22,198 nt of DNA, taken from IMG/VR virus record IMGVR_UViG_3300015204_000013, positions 1 through 22,198 of that record; one strand, written 5' to 3'. The position numbers and the translations under genes were made by a program. The notes under the pieces are model-generated. The model saw nothing but the letters and a program-made list of their open reading frames with translations. It did no database searches and was not told the origin of the DNA. Position 1 is the stretch's first letter, and every line of letters starts with the position of its first letter. This document shows, piece by piece, positions 7,383 through 15,831 of this stretch. Source of the DNA: a virus.

Positions 7383-8315
7383 ATGAGTTTATCCTCACAA
7401 GCAAGCCTGGGCGCAATTCGCATCCAGGCCAAACAACGCGCGGGAATGGAAAACAATCCCGCTATTTCTGATCAAGAATGGAATAGCTACATTTCGCTCT
7501 CCTACAAAGAGCTCTATGATCTGTTGGTTTCGGCCTACGGAAATGATTATTATGTTCAAACCCCGTATCAATTTCAAATCACGGGCTTAAATTTCTATGC
7601 GTTGCCGTCAGATCATTACAAAACTCTCGGCTGTGATCTTCAATTCTCGGCAAGTCCTACTGGATGGGTGACGTTAAAGCGTTTTGAATTCATCGACAGA
7701 AATAAGGGCGCATATTTAAACTCAGCCGTCACGGTTTCATCGTTAGCGCAACTCTGGTATATTCCAGAGCCTACAAGCCTGCAATTCATGCCATCTTGTG
7801 CGATCACGAGCGGCTCAACATCAGTCATCGTTTCCGATTCTGTTGATCTTGTGGTTGGGATGTCTGTCGCAGGTAACGGCATTCAGCCATATACGACCAT
7901 TACAGCGATCAATACGTTGACTAACACAATTACCCTTTCACTTGCGGCCGTGAGCACGCTTCCCGTCGTCGTCCTTCAAATGTGGATCGATTCGGTCACA
8001 ATTGATGGGATCTCTGGATGGGAAGAATACGTCATTGTGGACGCTGCAATTAAGTCCGGAATTAAACAAGAAAATGCAATCATGGACCTTCGTCAGCAGA
8101 AGCTTGATATGAAAATGCGTATTGAAACCATGGCTGAAGGCCGGGACGCAGGCCAGGCGCAACATGTCTCTGATGCGTATTCGGTCAACGGGTATGGTTA
8201 CGGCGTAAACGGGCTTGGGCTTGCAAACATTCGCTATCGCGTGACTGGAAATCAAATCCAATTTGTGACCGTTGATGGTTACGGCGACGATAGCATGGGT
8301 GGGGGGCTTTACTAG
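7383..8315 (+). CDS. Head-tail adaptor / tail-completion protein with inserted beta module
   Basis: A 310-residue protein. The N-terminus is helical (LGAIRIQAKQRAGM, then ISDQEWNSYISLSYKELYDLLVSAYG, about 28-53), continuing with FYALPSDHYKTLGCDL and WYIPEP. The C-terminal half has WEEYVIVDAAIKSGIKQENA (213-232) and a long helix to about 255. This arrangement resembles a widespread phage family beside portal and tail genes that I take to be adaptor or tail-completion proteins. Residues about 137-200 look like an inserted beta module (SGSTSVIVSDSVDLVVGMSV, then TTITAINTLTNTITLS) lying between WYIPEP and the C-terminal helices. The Gly/Tyr-rich tail (268-310) is unusual. The start follows a GGGGGA run (7371-7376). 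The exact role is inferred from the family and from position. Confidence 0.7.
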   Translation: MSLSSQASLGAIRIQAKQRAGMENNPAISDQEWNSYISLSYKELYDLLVSAYGNDYYVQTPYQFQITGLNFYALPSDHYKTLGCDLQFSASPTGWVTLKRFEFIDRNKGAYLNSAVTVSSLAQLWYIPEPTSLQFMPSCAITSGSTSVIVSDSVDLVVGMSVAGNGIQPYTTITAINTLTNTITLSLAAVSTLPVVVLQMWIDSVTIDGISGWEEYVIVDAAIKSGIKQENAIMDLRQQKLDMKMRIETMAEGRDAGQAQHVSDAYSVNGYGYGVNGLGLANIRYRVTGNQIQFVTVDGYGDDSMGGGLY

Positions 8316-8620
8316 TGCGGCTTCCATTGTTTCAAGTCGAAGATCAGACCATGTCGCTCATGCAAGACCGATGGAGTGCAATTTTAAATCCAATTATTGC
8401 AAGCCCTGGCAACCAAGCAACCATCATCTCTAATTACAAATTGGTCTCTGGCATCAATAACATCAATCACCTGCTCGGACGAAAACTTCAGGGCTATCGA
8501 ATCATTTTAAAAAGTGCCAACGCCAATATTCATGACAATCAGTTAACGAACCAAACCCCGCAACTCACTTTAATTCTCGTCTCCGATGCGCCAACAACCG
8601 TATCCATTGAGGTGTTCTAA
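8315..8620 (+). CDS. Small conserved virion-type protein
   Basis: A 101-residue protein starting at GTG 8315, which shares its G with the preceding TAG stop (TAGTG), so translation is probably coupled; a G-rich run at 8301-8306 may act as ribosome site. The N-terminal half is helical (QTMSLMQDRWSAILNPIIAS). The second half is beta-rich and carries INNINHLLGRKLQGYRIILK (about 47-66), ending with TTVSIEVF. The pattern NHxLGRxLQGY plus a C-terminal beta strand is one I recognise from many phage and prophage tail regions, where the role is not established. Its place between adaptor and spike genes suggests a tail or receptor-complex component. Confidence 0.65.
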   Translation: MRLPLFQVEDQTMSLMQDRWSAILNPIIASPGNQATIISNYKLVSGINNINHLLGRKLQGYRIILKSANANIHDNQLTNQTPQLTLILVSDAPTTVSIEVF

Positions 8621-9858
8621 TGTTTAAATTAATAGCAAATTTACTTCTGTCCACATTCGCAATCGCGGACGGCGAAACATACACGGCAAATATGAAAATG
8701 GCAATTCCGGCAGTTGGCGTGACCAAAGGGCCACAGTACGCGCAAGACATCAACAATTCGTTATTGATTCTAGATAAACACAACCACTCGCCTGGCTATG
8801 GCGTACCGATTACGCCCTCTGGGCTTAATATCAGCTCTGATCTCACCATGCAGATCAATAACCTTACAAATATTCGGTCGACACGGTTTTCCCCGCTTGT
8901 TTCCCCGATCAGCGGCACCGCGCCAGATGTTGGCGAGCTCTACGTTGCGGGATCAGATCTTTACTACAACGATGTCTCCGGAAATCAAATTAGGATCACT
9001 CAAAGCGGATCTGTTGCCGGCGCATCCGGCACAATTACCGGACTTCCAAGCGGAACGGCGTCGGCCGCTTATCAAGCATCACCGGGCACGTTTCAATTTT
9101 TGCAATCTACTGGAAATGGCGGGAATATCGATGCGGGAACGTACATCTTGCGCTATCCGGGTTCATTTCCAAGTCCATCGGGAAATTATGTCGCGCTCCA
9201 GGCTCCGGCAACTTTATCTGGCGGATATTCGCTAACGTTTCCGACTACCGTCCCAAGTGCTCAATCGTTTGTGACCATTTCAAATAGTGGATCTATTGCA
9301 ACGCCCATCAACTTTACGCAAGGAATTACGGCCGCAAATATTGCCAGTGGCACGATTACGACAACTCAAATCTCGGCATCGGCCGGAATTGTAGGGTCGC
9401 AGATTGCTTCAACCACGATCACCGCATCAAACATCGCAAACAACACCATAACACGCGCTCAACTGGCGGGAGTCGGCCCACAGATCAGCGCCACATATTC
9501 GGGTCAGACGTTTTCTGCAAGCTTAGTAAATGTCGGAGCTCTTACCGCAAACATTACGACTACCGGCAGGCCCGTGGTTGTTTCTCTGATTTCAGATGGA
9601 ACAAGCAACGCGTCTGTATTTTCTCAAAGCGTTGGAAATGGAACTGCCACAGTCGCCATTTATCGAGACGGAGGAGTGATAGCAACATATTCAATTTTAG
9701 CGCAATACATAGGGGGATCGACATCCGTATTTCAGTATGTGCCAACGTCATCAGTTCACACGCTTGATCCTGGGGCTTCGGCAGGAGCTCACATATATAC
9801 AATTTACATGAGTCAGGCGAGTTTAAATTACGTCAAACTTGTGGCCTACGAGCTCTAA
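8620..9858 (+). CDS. Tail spike / fibre protein
   Basis: A 412-residue protein with an N-terminal attachment-type module: GPQYAQDINNSLLILDKHNH (37-56) followed by GVPITPSGLNISSDL (61-75), a pattern common at the start of podovirus tail spikes. Next comes a Gly/Ser/Thr-rich shaft with repeated IASGTITTTQIS and IASTTITASNIANNTITRAQ elements (about 240-281), typical of trimeric fibres. A compact beta C-terminal domain (about 288-412) ends in YVKLVAYEL and may bind the receptor. The start ATG overlaps the previous stop (TAATG), with GAGGTG 8 bases or so upstream. Residues 1-16 are strongly hydrophobic and end in AIA, looking like a signal peptide, which would be odd for a virion protein. No enzymatic motif was seen. 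Confidence 0.72.
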   Translation: MFKLIANLLLSTFAIADGETYTANMKMAIPAVGVTKGPQYAQDINNSLLILDKHNHSPGYGVPITPSGLNISSDLTMQINNLTNIRSTRFSPLVSPISGTAPDVGELYVAGSDLYYNDVSGNQIRITQSGSVAGASGTITGLPSGTASAAYQASPGTFQFLQSTGNGGNIDAGTYILRYPGSFPSPSGNYVALQAPATLSGGYSLTFPTTVPSAQSFVTISNSGSIATPINFTQGITAANIASGTITTTQISASAGIVGSQIASTTITASNIANNTITRAQLAGVGPQISATYSGQTFSASLVNVGALTANITTTGRPVVVSLISDGTSNASVFSQSVGNGTATVAIYRDGGVIATYSILAQYIGGSTSVFQYVPTSSVHTLDPGASAGAHIYTIYMSQASLNYVKLVAYEL

Positions 9859-9864
9859 GGAAAT

Positions 9865-12800
9865 ATGGCTTTAGAGAAAAAAACCGTTTCAATAAATTTT
9901 CAAAAAGGAATCGACACAAAGCCCGATCCAAACCAATTGGAAATGGGATCATTCGTCGATCTTGAAAATAGTGTGTTCGATAAGCTTGGTCAGTTGACAA
10001 AGCGAAATGGTTTTGGAGCTCTAACGTCGCTTCCTAGTCCTGCAAACTTCCTCACTACATTTAAAGAAAATCTCATAGCCGTGGGCTCAAAACTACAAGC
10101 CTACGTTAAAGGTTCAAACACCTGGGTCAATAGCGGAACCATTCAACCGCTGCAACTCTCCACACTGCCGCTGGTCAGAAATAGCGTCAATCAAACTCAA
10201 GCTGATTCGGTCGTGTCTACAAACGGACTTGTTTGCACGGTTTACACCGAGACCACGGGTGCTTCGACTTTATATAAATACGTCGTTGCGGATTCGACGA
10301 CAGGACAAAACGTCGTAGCACCTACGGTCATTTCTTCGGACCCAACCTACGGGACGCCACGAGTGTATTTGCTTGGGACCTATTTTATTATAGTGTTTAC
10401 GACTCATCCGGCCGCGTACAATTTAAGTTACATTGCGGTAAATACCGGCACGTTAACGGCTGGGTCATCAACGGTCGTATCGACATCGGTAACTCCATCG
10501 GCAAATCTAAACTTTGATGGCGTCGTGTTTAATAATACGTTGTATTTGGCTTGGGTCGGGGCCGCAGCTTCTGGGATAAAGATTGCAAGTCTCACGTCAA
10601 CGCTTGTGCTATCCTCATCCTTAAATCCAGACGCCGCGCACTCGGCTACCGTTATGTCTGTAACCGCCGACGCAACGACAAGCTTGATTTGGGTCAGTTA
10701 CTATAATTTTAGCACAAGCTCAGGATACGCTTTTGCCGTTGCTGCGAACACAATGGCAACGTATCTCGCGCCAACTCAAATCATCTCTTTTACTGCGGCC
10801 TCAAATATTGCGTCAGCTGCAACGGGCGGTATCAACACAATCTTTTACGAAACCGCAAACGTCTACTCCTATGATTCATCAATTCTTTCAAACTTCATTT
10901 CATCTGTGACAATCACAAACGCTGGAGCGGTCAGCGCGGTTGTTCCAATAATCAAAAGCCTGGGGCTTGCCTCTAAAGCTTTTGTTGTGTCAGGAAATGT
11001 TTATTTCCTCGGGGCTTATTCCTCACCGTATCAAAAAACCTATTTTCTAATCCCATCATCTAGCGCCACTCCAAATCCAAAAATAACGGCACAACTGGCG
11101 TATGGAAATGGCGGCGGTTATGTAACGGCAGGGTTGCCGTCCGCAAACGTGATCGGAACGACGGTTCAAATTGCATATTTGATCGCTGATCTTGTGCAGT
11201 CGGTAAACAAGGGGACGGCCTTTGCTGACCCAACGCATACGCAAACCGCAGGAATTTATACGCAAACAGGTGTGAACCTTGCCAATTTTAATTTTTCGAC
11301 CTCAACTCTTGCAACAACAGAGATTGGAAACAATTTAAACGCCACATGCGGATACTTGGTTTCCTATGACGGGTTAACTCCTGTTGAGCACAATTTCTTT
11401 TTATATCCGGACAGTATTGAGGCGACATGGTCCGCGACAGGCGGATTCATGGCGGCAAACCCTTCCGTTGGCGTCAACACGAACGCCTATTATTACCAGG
11501 TTCTCTATCGTTCAACGGATGCGCAAGGAAACGTGTTTCGAAGCGCTTGTTCAATTCCGATTGCGGTCACAACGACAGGGTCTGGTACGGCTGGCAGCGT
11601 AACAATTTACATTCCAACCTTAAGAGTCACATTTAAAACGAACGTAATCATTGAGGTCTATCGCTGGAGTGTGGGTCAACAGTCCTATTATCAGGTCGGA
11701 AATAACGGCAGCAGTCCCGTCACGTCTCCGTTTTTAAACAACACGACAGTCGATTATCTTACATTTACTGACAAAAGCTCGGATGCCACAATTCTTGGCA
11801 ATTCTTTGCTTTACACCACGGGCGGCGTTTTAGAGGATGTTAGCCCTCCGGCCTTCAATGCAATAACCTTATTTGATACAAGGCTCTGGGGAATTGACGC
11901 GGAAGATCCAAATTTATTGTGGTTTTCAAAAATTGTAATTGAGGCGACTCCCGTCGAAATGTCTCCGCTTCAGACCATTTACATCGCACCAAATATTTCG
12001 GAAAAGCAAAACACTGGACCTATGAAATGCATTTTTCCGATGGACGATAAGATCATCATTTTTAAAGCCTCAACGCTTTATTACATCAACGGAACGGGTC
12101 CAGATGCCACGGGCGCAAACTCTCAATACAGCGAGCCGACGTTCATCACCTCGCCCGTTGGTTGCGCTAACCCTAATTCAATCATTCTCGTTCCCGAAGG
12201 GCTCATGTTTCAGAGCTTAAAGGGAATCTGGATTTTAAAACGAAACCTCACGGTCAACTACATTGGCGCCCCGGCTGAGGCTTACAATTCGGCAAATGTT
12301 TTAAGTGCCATCGCCATCCCAAATGCAAATCGCGTGGTGTTCACTTTGGATAATGGGATCAGCCTTATGTACGACTACTATGTTGGTCAGTGGGGAACGT
12401 ACAACGGCATTGCTGGGATCTCTAGCACCGTTTACAATGGCCTTCACACGTTTTTATCGGCACCGATTACCGTTTCCCCTCCTGGAAATATCAGCTACAC
12501 GACAGCATCTCAAGTCTATCAGGAAACACCAGGCGTCTATCTTGACGGGCCAAATCCGACGCTAATGGCATTTACTACGGGCTGGATCAGCATGGCGGGG
12601 TTGCAAGGCTACAAACGCGCATACTGGCTCTACATCCTTGCAACGTATTTTAGTCCGCATAAATTTACGATTGGCGTATCCTATGATTTTAATTCCTCGA
12701 TTGTGCAACTCGCACTCGTCACCCCTGGTAATTCTACAGGGGCTTGGGGTGGAGATGACATTTGGGGAGTAGCTGATACGACTGTCACGGTTACGCAAGA

Positions 12801-13011
12801 AACTTGGGGCGGCTCATCGTCTGTTGAGCAATGGCAAATCAATTTTCAGTACCAAACCTGCCAAGCCTTTCAGCTTACTTTTAATGAACTTTACGATGCA
12901 ACTAAAGGAATCCCAGCGGGCGCCGGACTCACGATGAGCGCAATGGAGCTTGTTGCAGGTATCAGCAAAGGGTTTCCAAGAAATATTCCAGCAACTAACA
13001 AAACGGGGTAA
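9865..13011 (+). CDS. Large beta-rich tail protein (nozzle / stabilisation type)
   Basis: This 1048-residue protein, predicted beta throughout, is the largest product in the window. It starts with KKTVSINFQKGIDTKPDPNQ (5-24) and LTKRNGF, a start I recognise from a widespread phage structural family. Near residues 670-830 are VSPPAFNAITLFDTRLWGID, DKIIIFKASTLYYINGTGPD, and GLMFQSLKGIWILKR with YIGAPAEAYN, patterns consistent with a propeller- or platform-like structure. By size, position after the adaptor and a spike, and composition it is a candidate for the tail nozzle or stabilising protein of a short tail, analogous to T7 gp12 or P22 gp10. That analogy is an inference. The ribosome site is AAGGAA just before ATG 9865. 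Confidence 0.7.
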   Translation: MALEKKTVSINFQKGIDTKPDPNQLEMGSFVDLENSVFDKLGQLTKRNGFGALTSLPSPANFLTTFKENLIAVGSKLQAYVKGSNTWVNSGTIQPLQLSTLPLVRNSVNQTQADSVVSTNGLVCTVYTETTGASTLYKYVVADSTTGQNVVAPTVISSDPTYGTPRVYLLGTYFIIVFTTHPAAYNLSYIAVNTGTLTAGSSTVVSTSVTPSANLNFDGVVFNNTLYLAWVGAAASGIKIASLTSTLVLSSSLNPDAAHSATVMSVTADATTSLIWVSYYNFSTSSGYAFAVAANTMATYLAPTQIISFTAASNIASAATGGINTIFYETANVYSYDSSILSNFISSVTITNAGAVSAVVPIIKSLGLASKAFVVSGNVYFLGAYSSPYQKTYFLIPSSSATPNPKITAQLAYGNGGGYVTAGLPSANVIGTTVQIAYLIADLVQSVNKGTAFADPTHTQTAGIYTQTGVNLANFNFSTSTLATTEIGNNLNATCGYLVSYDGLTPVEHNFFLYPDSIEATWSATGGFMAANPSVGVNTNAYYYQVLYRSTDAQGNVFRSACSIPIAVTTTGSGTAGSVTIYIPTLRVTFKTNVIIEVYRWSVGQQSYYQVGNNGSSPVTSPFLNNTTVDYLTFTDKSSDATILGNSLLYTTGGVLEDVSPPAFNAITLFDTRLWGIDAEDPNLLWFSKIVIEATPVEMSPLQTIYIAPNISEKQNTGPMKCIFPMDDKIIIFKASTLYYINGTGPDATGANSQYSEPTFITSPVGCANPNSIILVPEGLMFQSLKGIWILKRNLTVNYIGAPAEAYNSANVLSAIAIPNANRVVFTLDNGISLMYDYYVGQWGTYNGIAGISSTVYNGLHTFLSAPITVSPPGNISYTTASQVYQETPGVYLDGPNPTLMAFTTGWISMAGLQGYKRAYWLYILATYFSPHKFTIGVSYDFNSSIVQLALVTPGNSTGAWGGDDIWGVADTTVTVTQETWGGSSSVEQWQINFQYQTCQAFQLTFNELYDATKGIPAGAGLTMSAMELVAGISKGFPRNIPATNKTG

Positions 13012-13015
13012 TAAA

Positions 13016-14197
13016 ATGGCAAACACTCACGCAATTATGAAAAGCAGTCTTGCAAAAGCCCTAATAGATGCTGGCGTTCAGCACTTTGATTTAGGCGGTC
13101 CGGTTGCAACGGGAAACGGAACCGCAGTTCAAGGGCCGGTCGGAGGGACCCTGGGTCAGATACTTGGAAATAACTCATATCAAGCCGGGCAAGCAAACAT
13201 TCAAACCGGAACCAATGCTGGGCAATTAAACGATGCCTACAACAAAGCCCAAACCGGGATCAGCTCTCAGCAAGGTCTTGCATCAAGCCTTCAGCCGCAA
13301 ACTACCAGCGCAATTTCAAATCAACAAACTCTCGCCCAACAGCTTTTGAATCAATCAAACGGTTCAGGGCCAAATCCAGCACAATCTGCGCTGAATAGCT
13401 CAACAGGCACAAACGTCGCAAACCAAGCGGCACTTATGGCGGGTCAGCGCGGAGCCGGTGCAAATCCCGCGTTGATCGCAAAGCTTGCAGCAGAGCAAGG
13501 CGCAAATACTCAGCAACAAGCCGTAGGCCAAAGCGCAACATTGCAAGCCGAGCAGCAGCTTGCCGCGCAAAAACAACTCGGTGAATTGTCAGGACAGCAG
13601 TTAGGTCAGGCTGAATCTGCAAACAATGCGGCAAATGCAGGGGCACAAGGCGAACAAGGAATTTTACAAAGTGCTAACAATGCCAACAACAATGCTAACG
13701 TCGGCATTCAATCAAACATAAATTCCGTGGATGCGGCAACGTCTGCCGCAAATGCGGGTCAAGGAACTAAAATTGGAAGCCTTATAAATGGTGCCATGGG
13801 AAATGTAAGCAGCTTGGGAAGCCTGTTTGGAGGCGGGGGCGGAGCGGCGGCAGCCGGTGGAGCGGGAGACTTGCTTGGCGTCGGAGCTTTGACATTTTCA
13901 AAAGGCGGAATGGTTGACGCATCAAACGGTGCAAAAATCGGCGGTAAGGCAAAGTTTGCGGGCAATGATTCACGGAACGATGTAGTTCCGGCGATGCTTT
14001 CAAAAGGCGAAGAGGTTCTGCCAAATTCTGTAACTCAAGCAAAAGACGCTCCAAAAAAAGCCGCAGAGTTTGTAAAACACTTGCAAGATAAAAAAGGAAA
14101 AGCTGAAGATGGGGGATATTCAAAAGTCGTTAGCGCAAAAAAATCTCTCAAAGAACGCGTCGAAGCTCTCGAAAAACTCAACTCCAAAGGGGCTTAA
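13016..14197 (+). CDS. Ala/Gln/Asn-rich internal virion protein
   Basis: The start at ATG 13016, just after the TAA 13009-13011 of the previous gene, gives 393 residues; a longer frame back to 12950 would overlap that gene and lacks support. Residues 50-250 are low-complexity Ala/Gln/Asn/Gly with helical character. Residues 252-297 are Gly/Ala/Leu-rich and could associate with membrane. The segment 310-340 contains NDVVPAMLSKGEEVLPNSVT, a motif common in phage internal or tail proteins, followed by a charged helix. An N-terminal HFDLGGPV motif (23-30) resembles one in the next protein. By context with the next two genes, it is probably a head-internal protein ejected with the DNA. A tape-measure-like role is less likely given the length. 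Confidence 0.62.
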   Translation: MANTHAIMKSSLAKALIDAGVQHFDLGGPVATGNGTAVQGPVGGTLGQILGNNSYQAGQANIQTGTNAGQLNDAYNKAQTGISSQQGLASSLQPQTTSAISNQQTLAQQLLNQSNGSGPNPAQSALNSSTGTNVANQAALMAGQRGAGANPALIAKLAAEQGANTQQQAVGQSATLQAEQQLAAQKQLGELSGQQLGQAESANNAANAGAQGEQGILQSANNANNNANVGIQSNINSVDAATSAANAGQGTKIGSLINGAMGNVSSLGSLFGGGGGAAAAGGAGDLLGVGALTFSKGGMVDASNGAKIGGKAKFAGNDSRNDVVPAMLSKGEEVLPNSVTQAKDAPKKAAEFVKHLQDKKGKAEDGGYSKVVSAKKSLKERVEALEKLNSKGA

Positions 14198-14199
14198 AC

Positions 14200-15831
14200 A
14201 TGGGAAAAATTCCAAGCCATTATCAGTTAAAGAAGGAAAATCCCGATCATTATGTCATTTCAGACCAAAGGGATAACACTGAATTCCCTATCGCAAAAAA
14301 GGGACTTGATGATCAGATGCATTCGAAAATCAAAAAAATGCGCCATTACGACGAGGGAACTACTGCTGGGCCGGTAGGATCTGCGGCTGACGATGCCAAG
14401 CAATCCGGCAAAGATAAAAAATCATATGAGCCAGGAAGTGCTGATGACTTAAGCGAAATAACAAAGGCCGTTGATTCTGGCGCTGGTTGGCTTGCAGGTG
14501 ATCCAAGTGGAGGAAACAAGTTTTCGCAACGCGATGTCGCGAGCGGCCCTAGTCAATCTTCGGGAGGGGCAACGGGATCGTGGGAAACCACGCCAGACGC
14601 CATTCCCGCTGCAACCTCCCCTGCGCAGTCTAGTCCTCCAATTCAAACGCCAAACGTTTCCCCAAACATTCAAAATCAATTTGACGCCAACGCCGCAGGC
14701 GAAGTCGCGGGTCTTAGAGCCCAGGCCAATGCTAAAAACGCGCAAGCCGCAGATGAGGCAAAGGCGATTCAAGGAAGCAACGATCTTCAGCAAAAGGTCT
14801 TTGATGATTCCCAAGCCCGAGCCAAAGACTGGAATGCAAAACTAGATGATCTTTCAAACCAAGTCGCTGCCGGTAAAGTTGATCCAAACCAGTATGTGAA
14901 CAACATGAGCACCGGAAACAAGATTGCTGCCGCAATTGCAATAGGTCTCGGAGGCATTGGAGCCGGACTTGCCGGACAACCAAATCAAGCCGCTGAAGTT
15001 CTTAATAAAGCCATTGCAAAAGACGTCGAAGCTCAAAAAGAAAACATTGCTAACAAAAAAACTTTATATTCTGAAAATCTTGCACGGTTTGGGGATGAAC
15101 AAAAAGCGACGGCCGCAACCATTACGCAGCTTGGGGCTTTGGCTCAGGGAAAACTTGCGCAAATTGCTCAACAAAGGCAAGGCGGTTTAAACGATGCAAA
15201 TTATCAGATAATGGCATCACAACTTAAAAACAAAAACCTTATTGAGTCTCATCAACTTCATCAAATGGTTTCTCAAGATAAAATGCGTGATGATTTAACA
15301 AAGGGCGGGGCTCAGACCGGAGCAGATCCTTTGGCCTATGTAAGATTTGTAGTGCCTGAGGCTCAGCAAAAGCAAGCCATTTCAGAAATTGGTCAGGCTC
15401 AAGCAGCAAGTCAAAACGAACAAAAAATGATGGACGTTTTTGATCAAGCAAACAAAGAAAACACCGTTTTAAAAACGGGCGCGGGTCTTGCGCGAACGCC
15501 GCCATCAATCAAAGTTTTTAACGCTCTCGCCGATCCGCTCATTCACGACAACGAGGGCCGTATTAACGAGCTTGAACAGCGCCACATTCAAGCGTTAGCT
15601 CCAGCGCCCGGTGATGCATCAAGTACAATTGAAGAAAAACGTCAAGGTCTTCAAGACTTTATTAATCATAAAAAAGAAGCTCCGACCGCAAAGGCATTTG
15701 GAATTGACGTGAATAAATTCAATTCAACAAAAACAATTCAGCGCAGCCCTTACGAGGGAAAGACAGCGAGCGACGCAAACGGAAACAAAATCGTCATGAA
15801 AAACGGACAGTGGGTCGCACTTGGAAAGTAA
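14200..15831 (+). CDS. Putative internal virion / DNA-ejection protein
   Basis: A 543-residue protein, Ala/Gln/Lys/Asp-rich and mostly helical. Residues 48-59 read RHYDEGTTAGPV, similar to HFDLGGPV in the preceding protein. Residues 100-160 are Ser/Pro/Gln-rich and probably disordered. Residues 243-259 (AAAIAIGLGGIGAGLAG) are the only clearly hydrophobic segment. A long helical region follows (260-420). The C-terminus has GKTASDANGNKIVMKNGQWV (520-539), a motif I recognise at the ends of many phage virion proteins. It lies 2 bases after the previous gene with an AAAGGGG ribosome site, and its end overlaps the next gene by 11 bases. Together the three genes resemble the internal-core set of short-tailed phages. 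No transglycosylase motif was seen. Confidence 0.62.
   Translation: MGKIPSHYQLKKENPDHYVISDQRDNTEFPIAKKGLDDQMHSKIKKMRHYDEGTTAGPVGSAADDAKQSGKDKKSYEPGSADDLSEITKAVDSGAGWLAGDPSGGNKFSQRDVASGPSQSSGGATGSWETTPDAIPAATSPAQSSPPIQTPNVSPNIQNQFDANAAGEVAGLRAQANAKNAQAADEAKAIQGSNDLQQKVFDDSQARAKDWNAKLDDLSNQVAAGKVDPNQYVNNMSTGNKIAAAIAIGLGGIGAGLAGQPNQAAEVLNKAIAKDVEAQKENIANKKTLYSENLARFGDEQKATAATITQLGALAQGKLAQIAQQRQGGLNDANYQIMASQLKNKNLIESHQLHQMVSQDKMRDDLTKGGAQTGADPLAYVRFVVPEAQQKQAISEIGQAQAASQNEQKMMDVFDQANKENTVLKTGAGLARTPPSIKVFNALADPLIHDNEGRINELEQRHIQALAPAPGDASSTIEEKRQGLQDFINHKKEAPTAKAFGIDVNKFNSTKTIQRSPYEGKTASDANGNKIVMKNGQWVALGK

Noticed and set aside
12950-13015. Upstream extension of the 393-residue internal protein
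   Set aside because: It would overlap the end of the 1048-residue gene by 62 bases; ATG 13016 directly after the stop is the simpler start.
13782-14123. - strand frame of 113 codons opposite the Gly/Ala-rich internal protein
   Set aside because: Leu/Arg/Pro-rich product typical of the antisense of low-complexity coding sequence; no independent signals.
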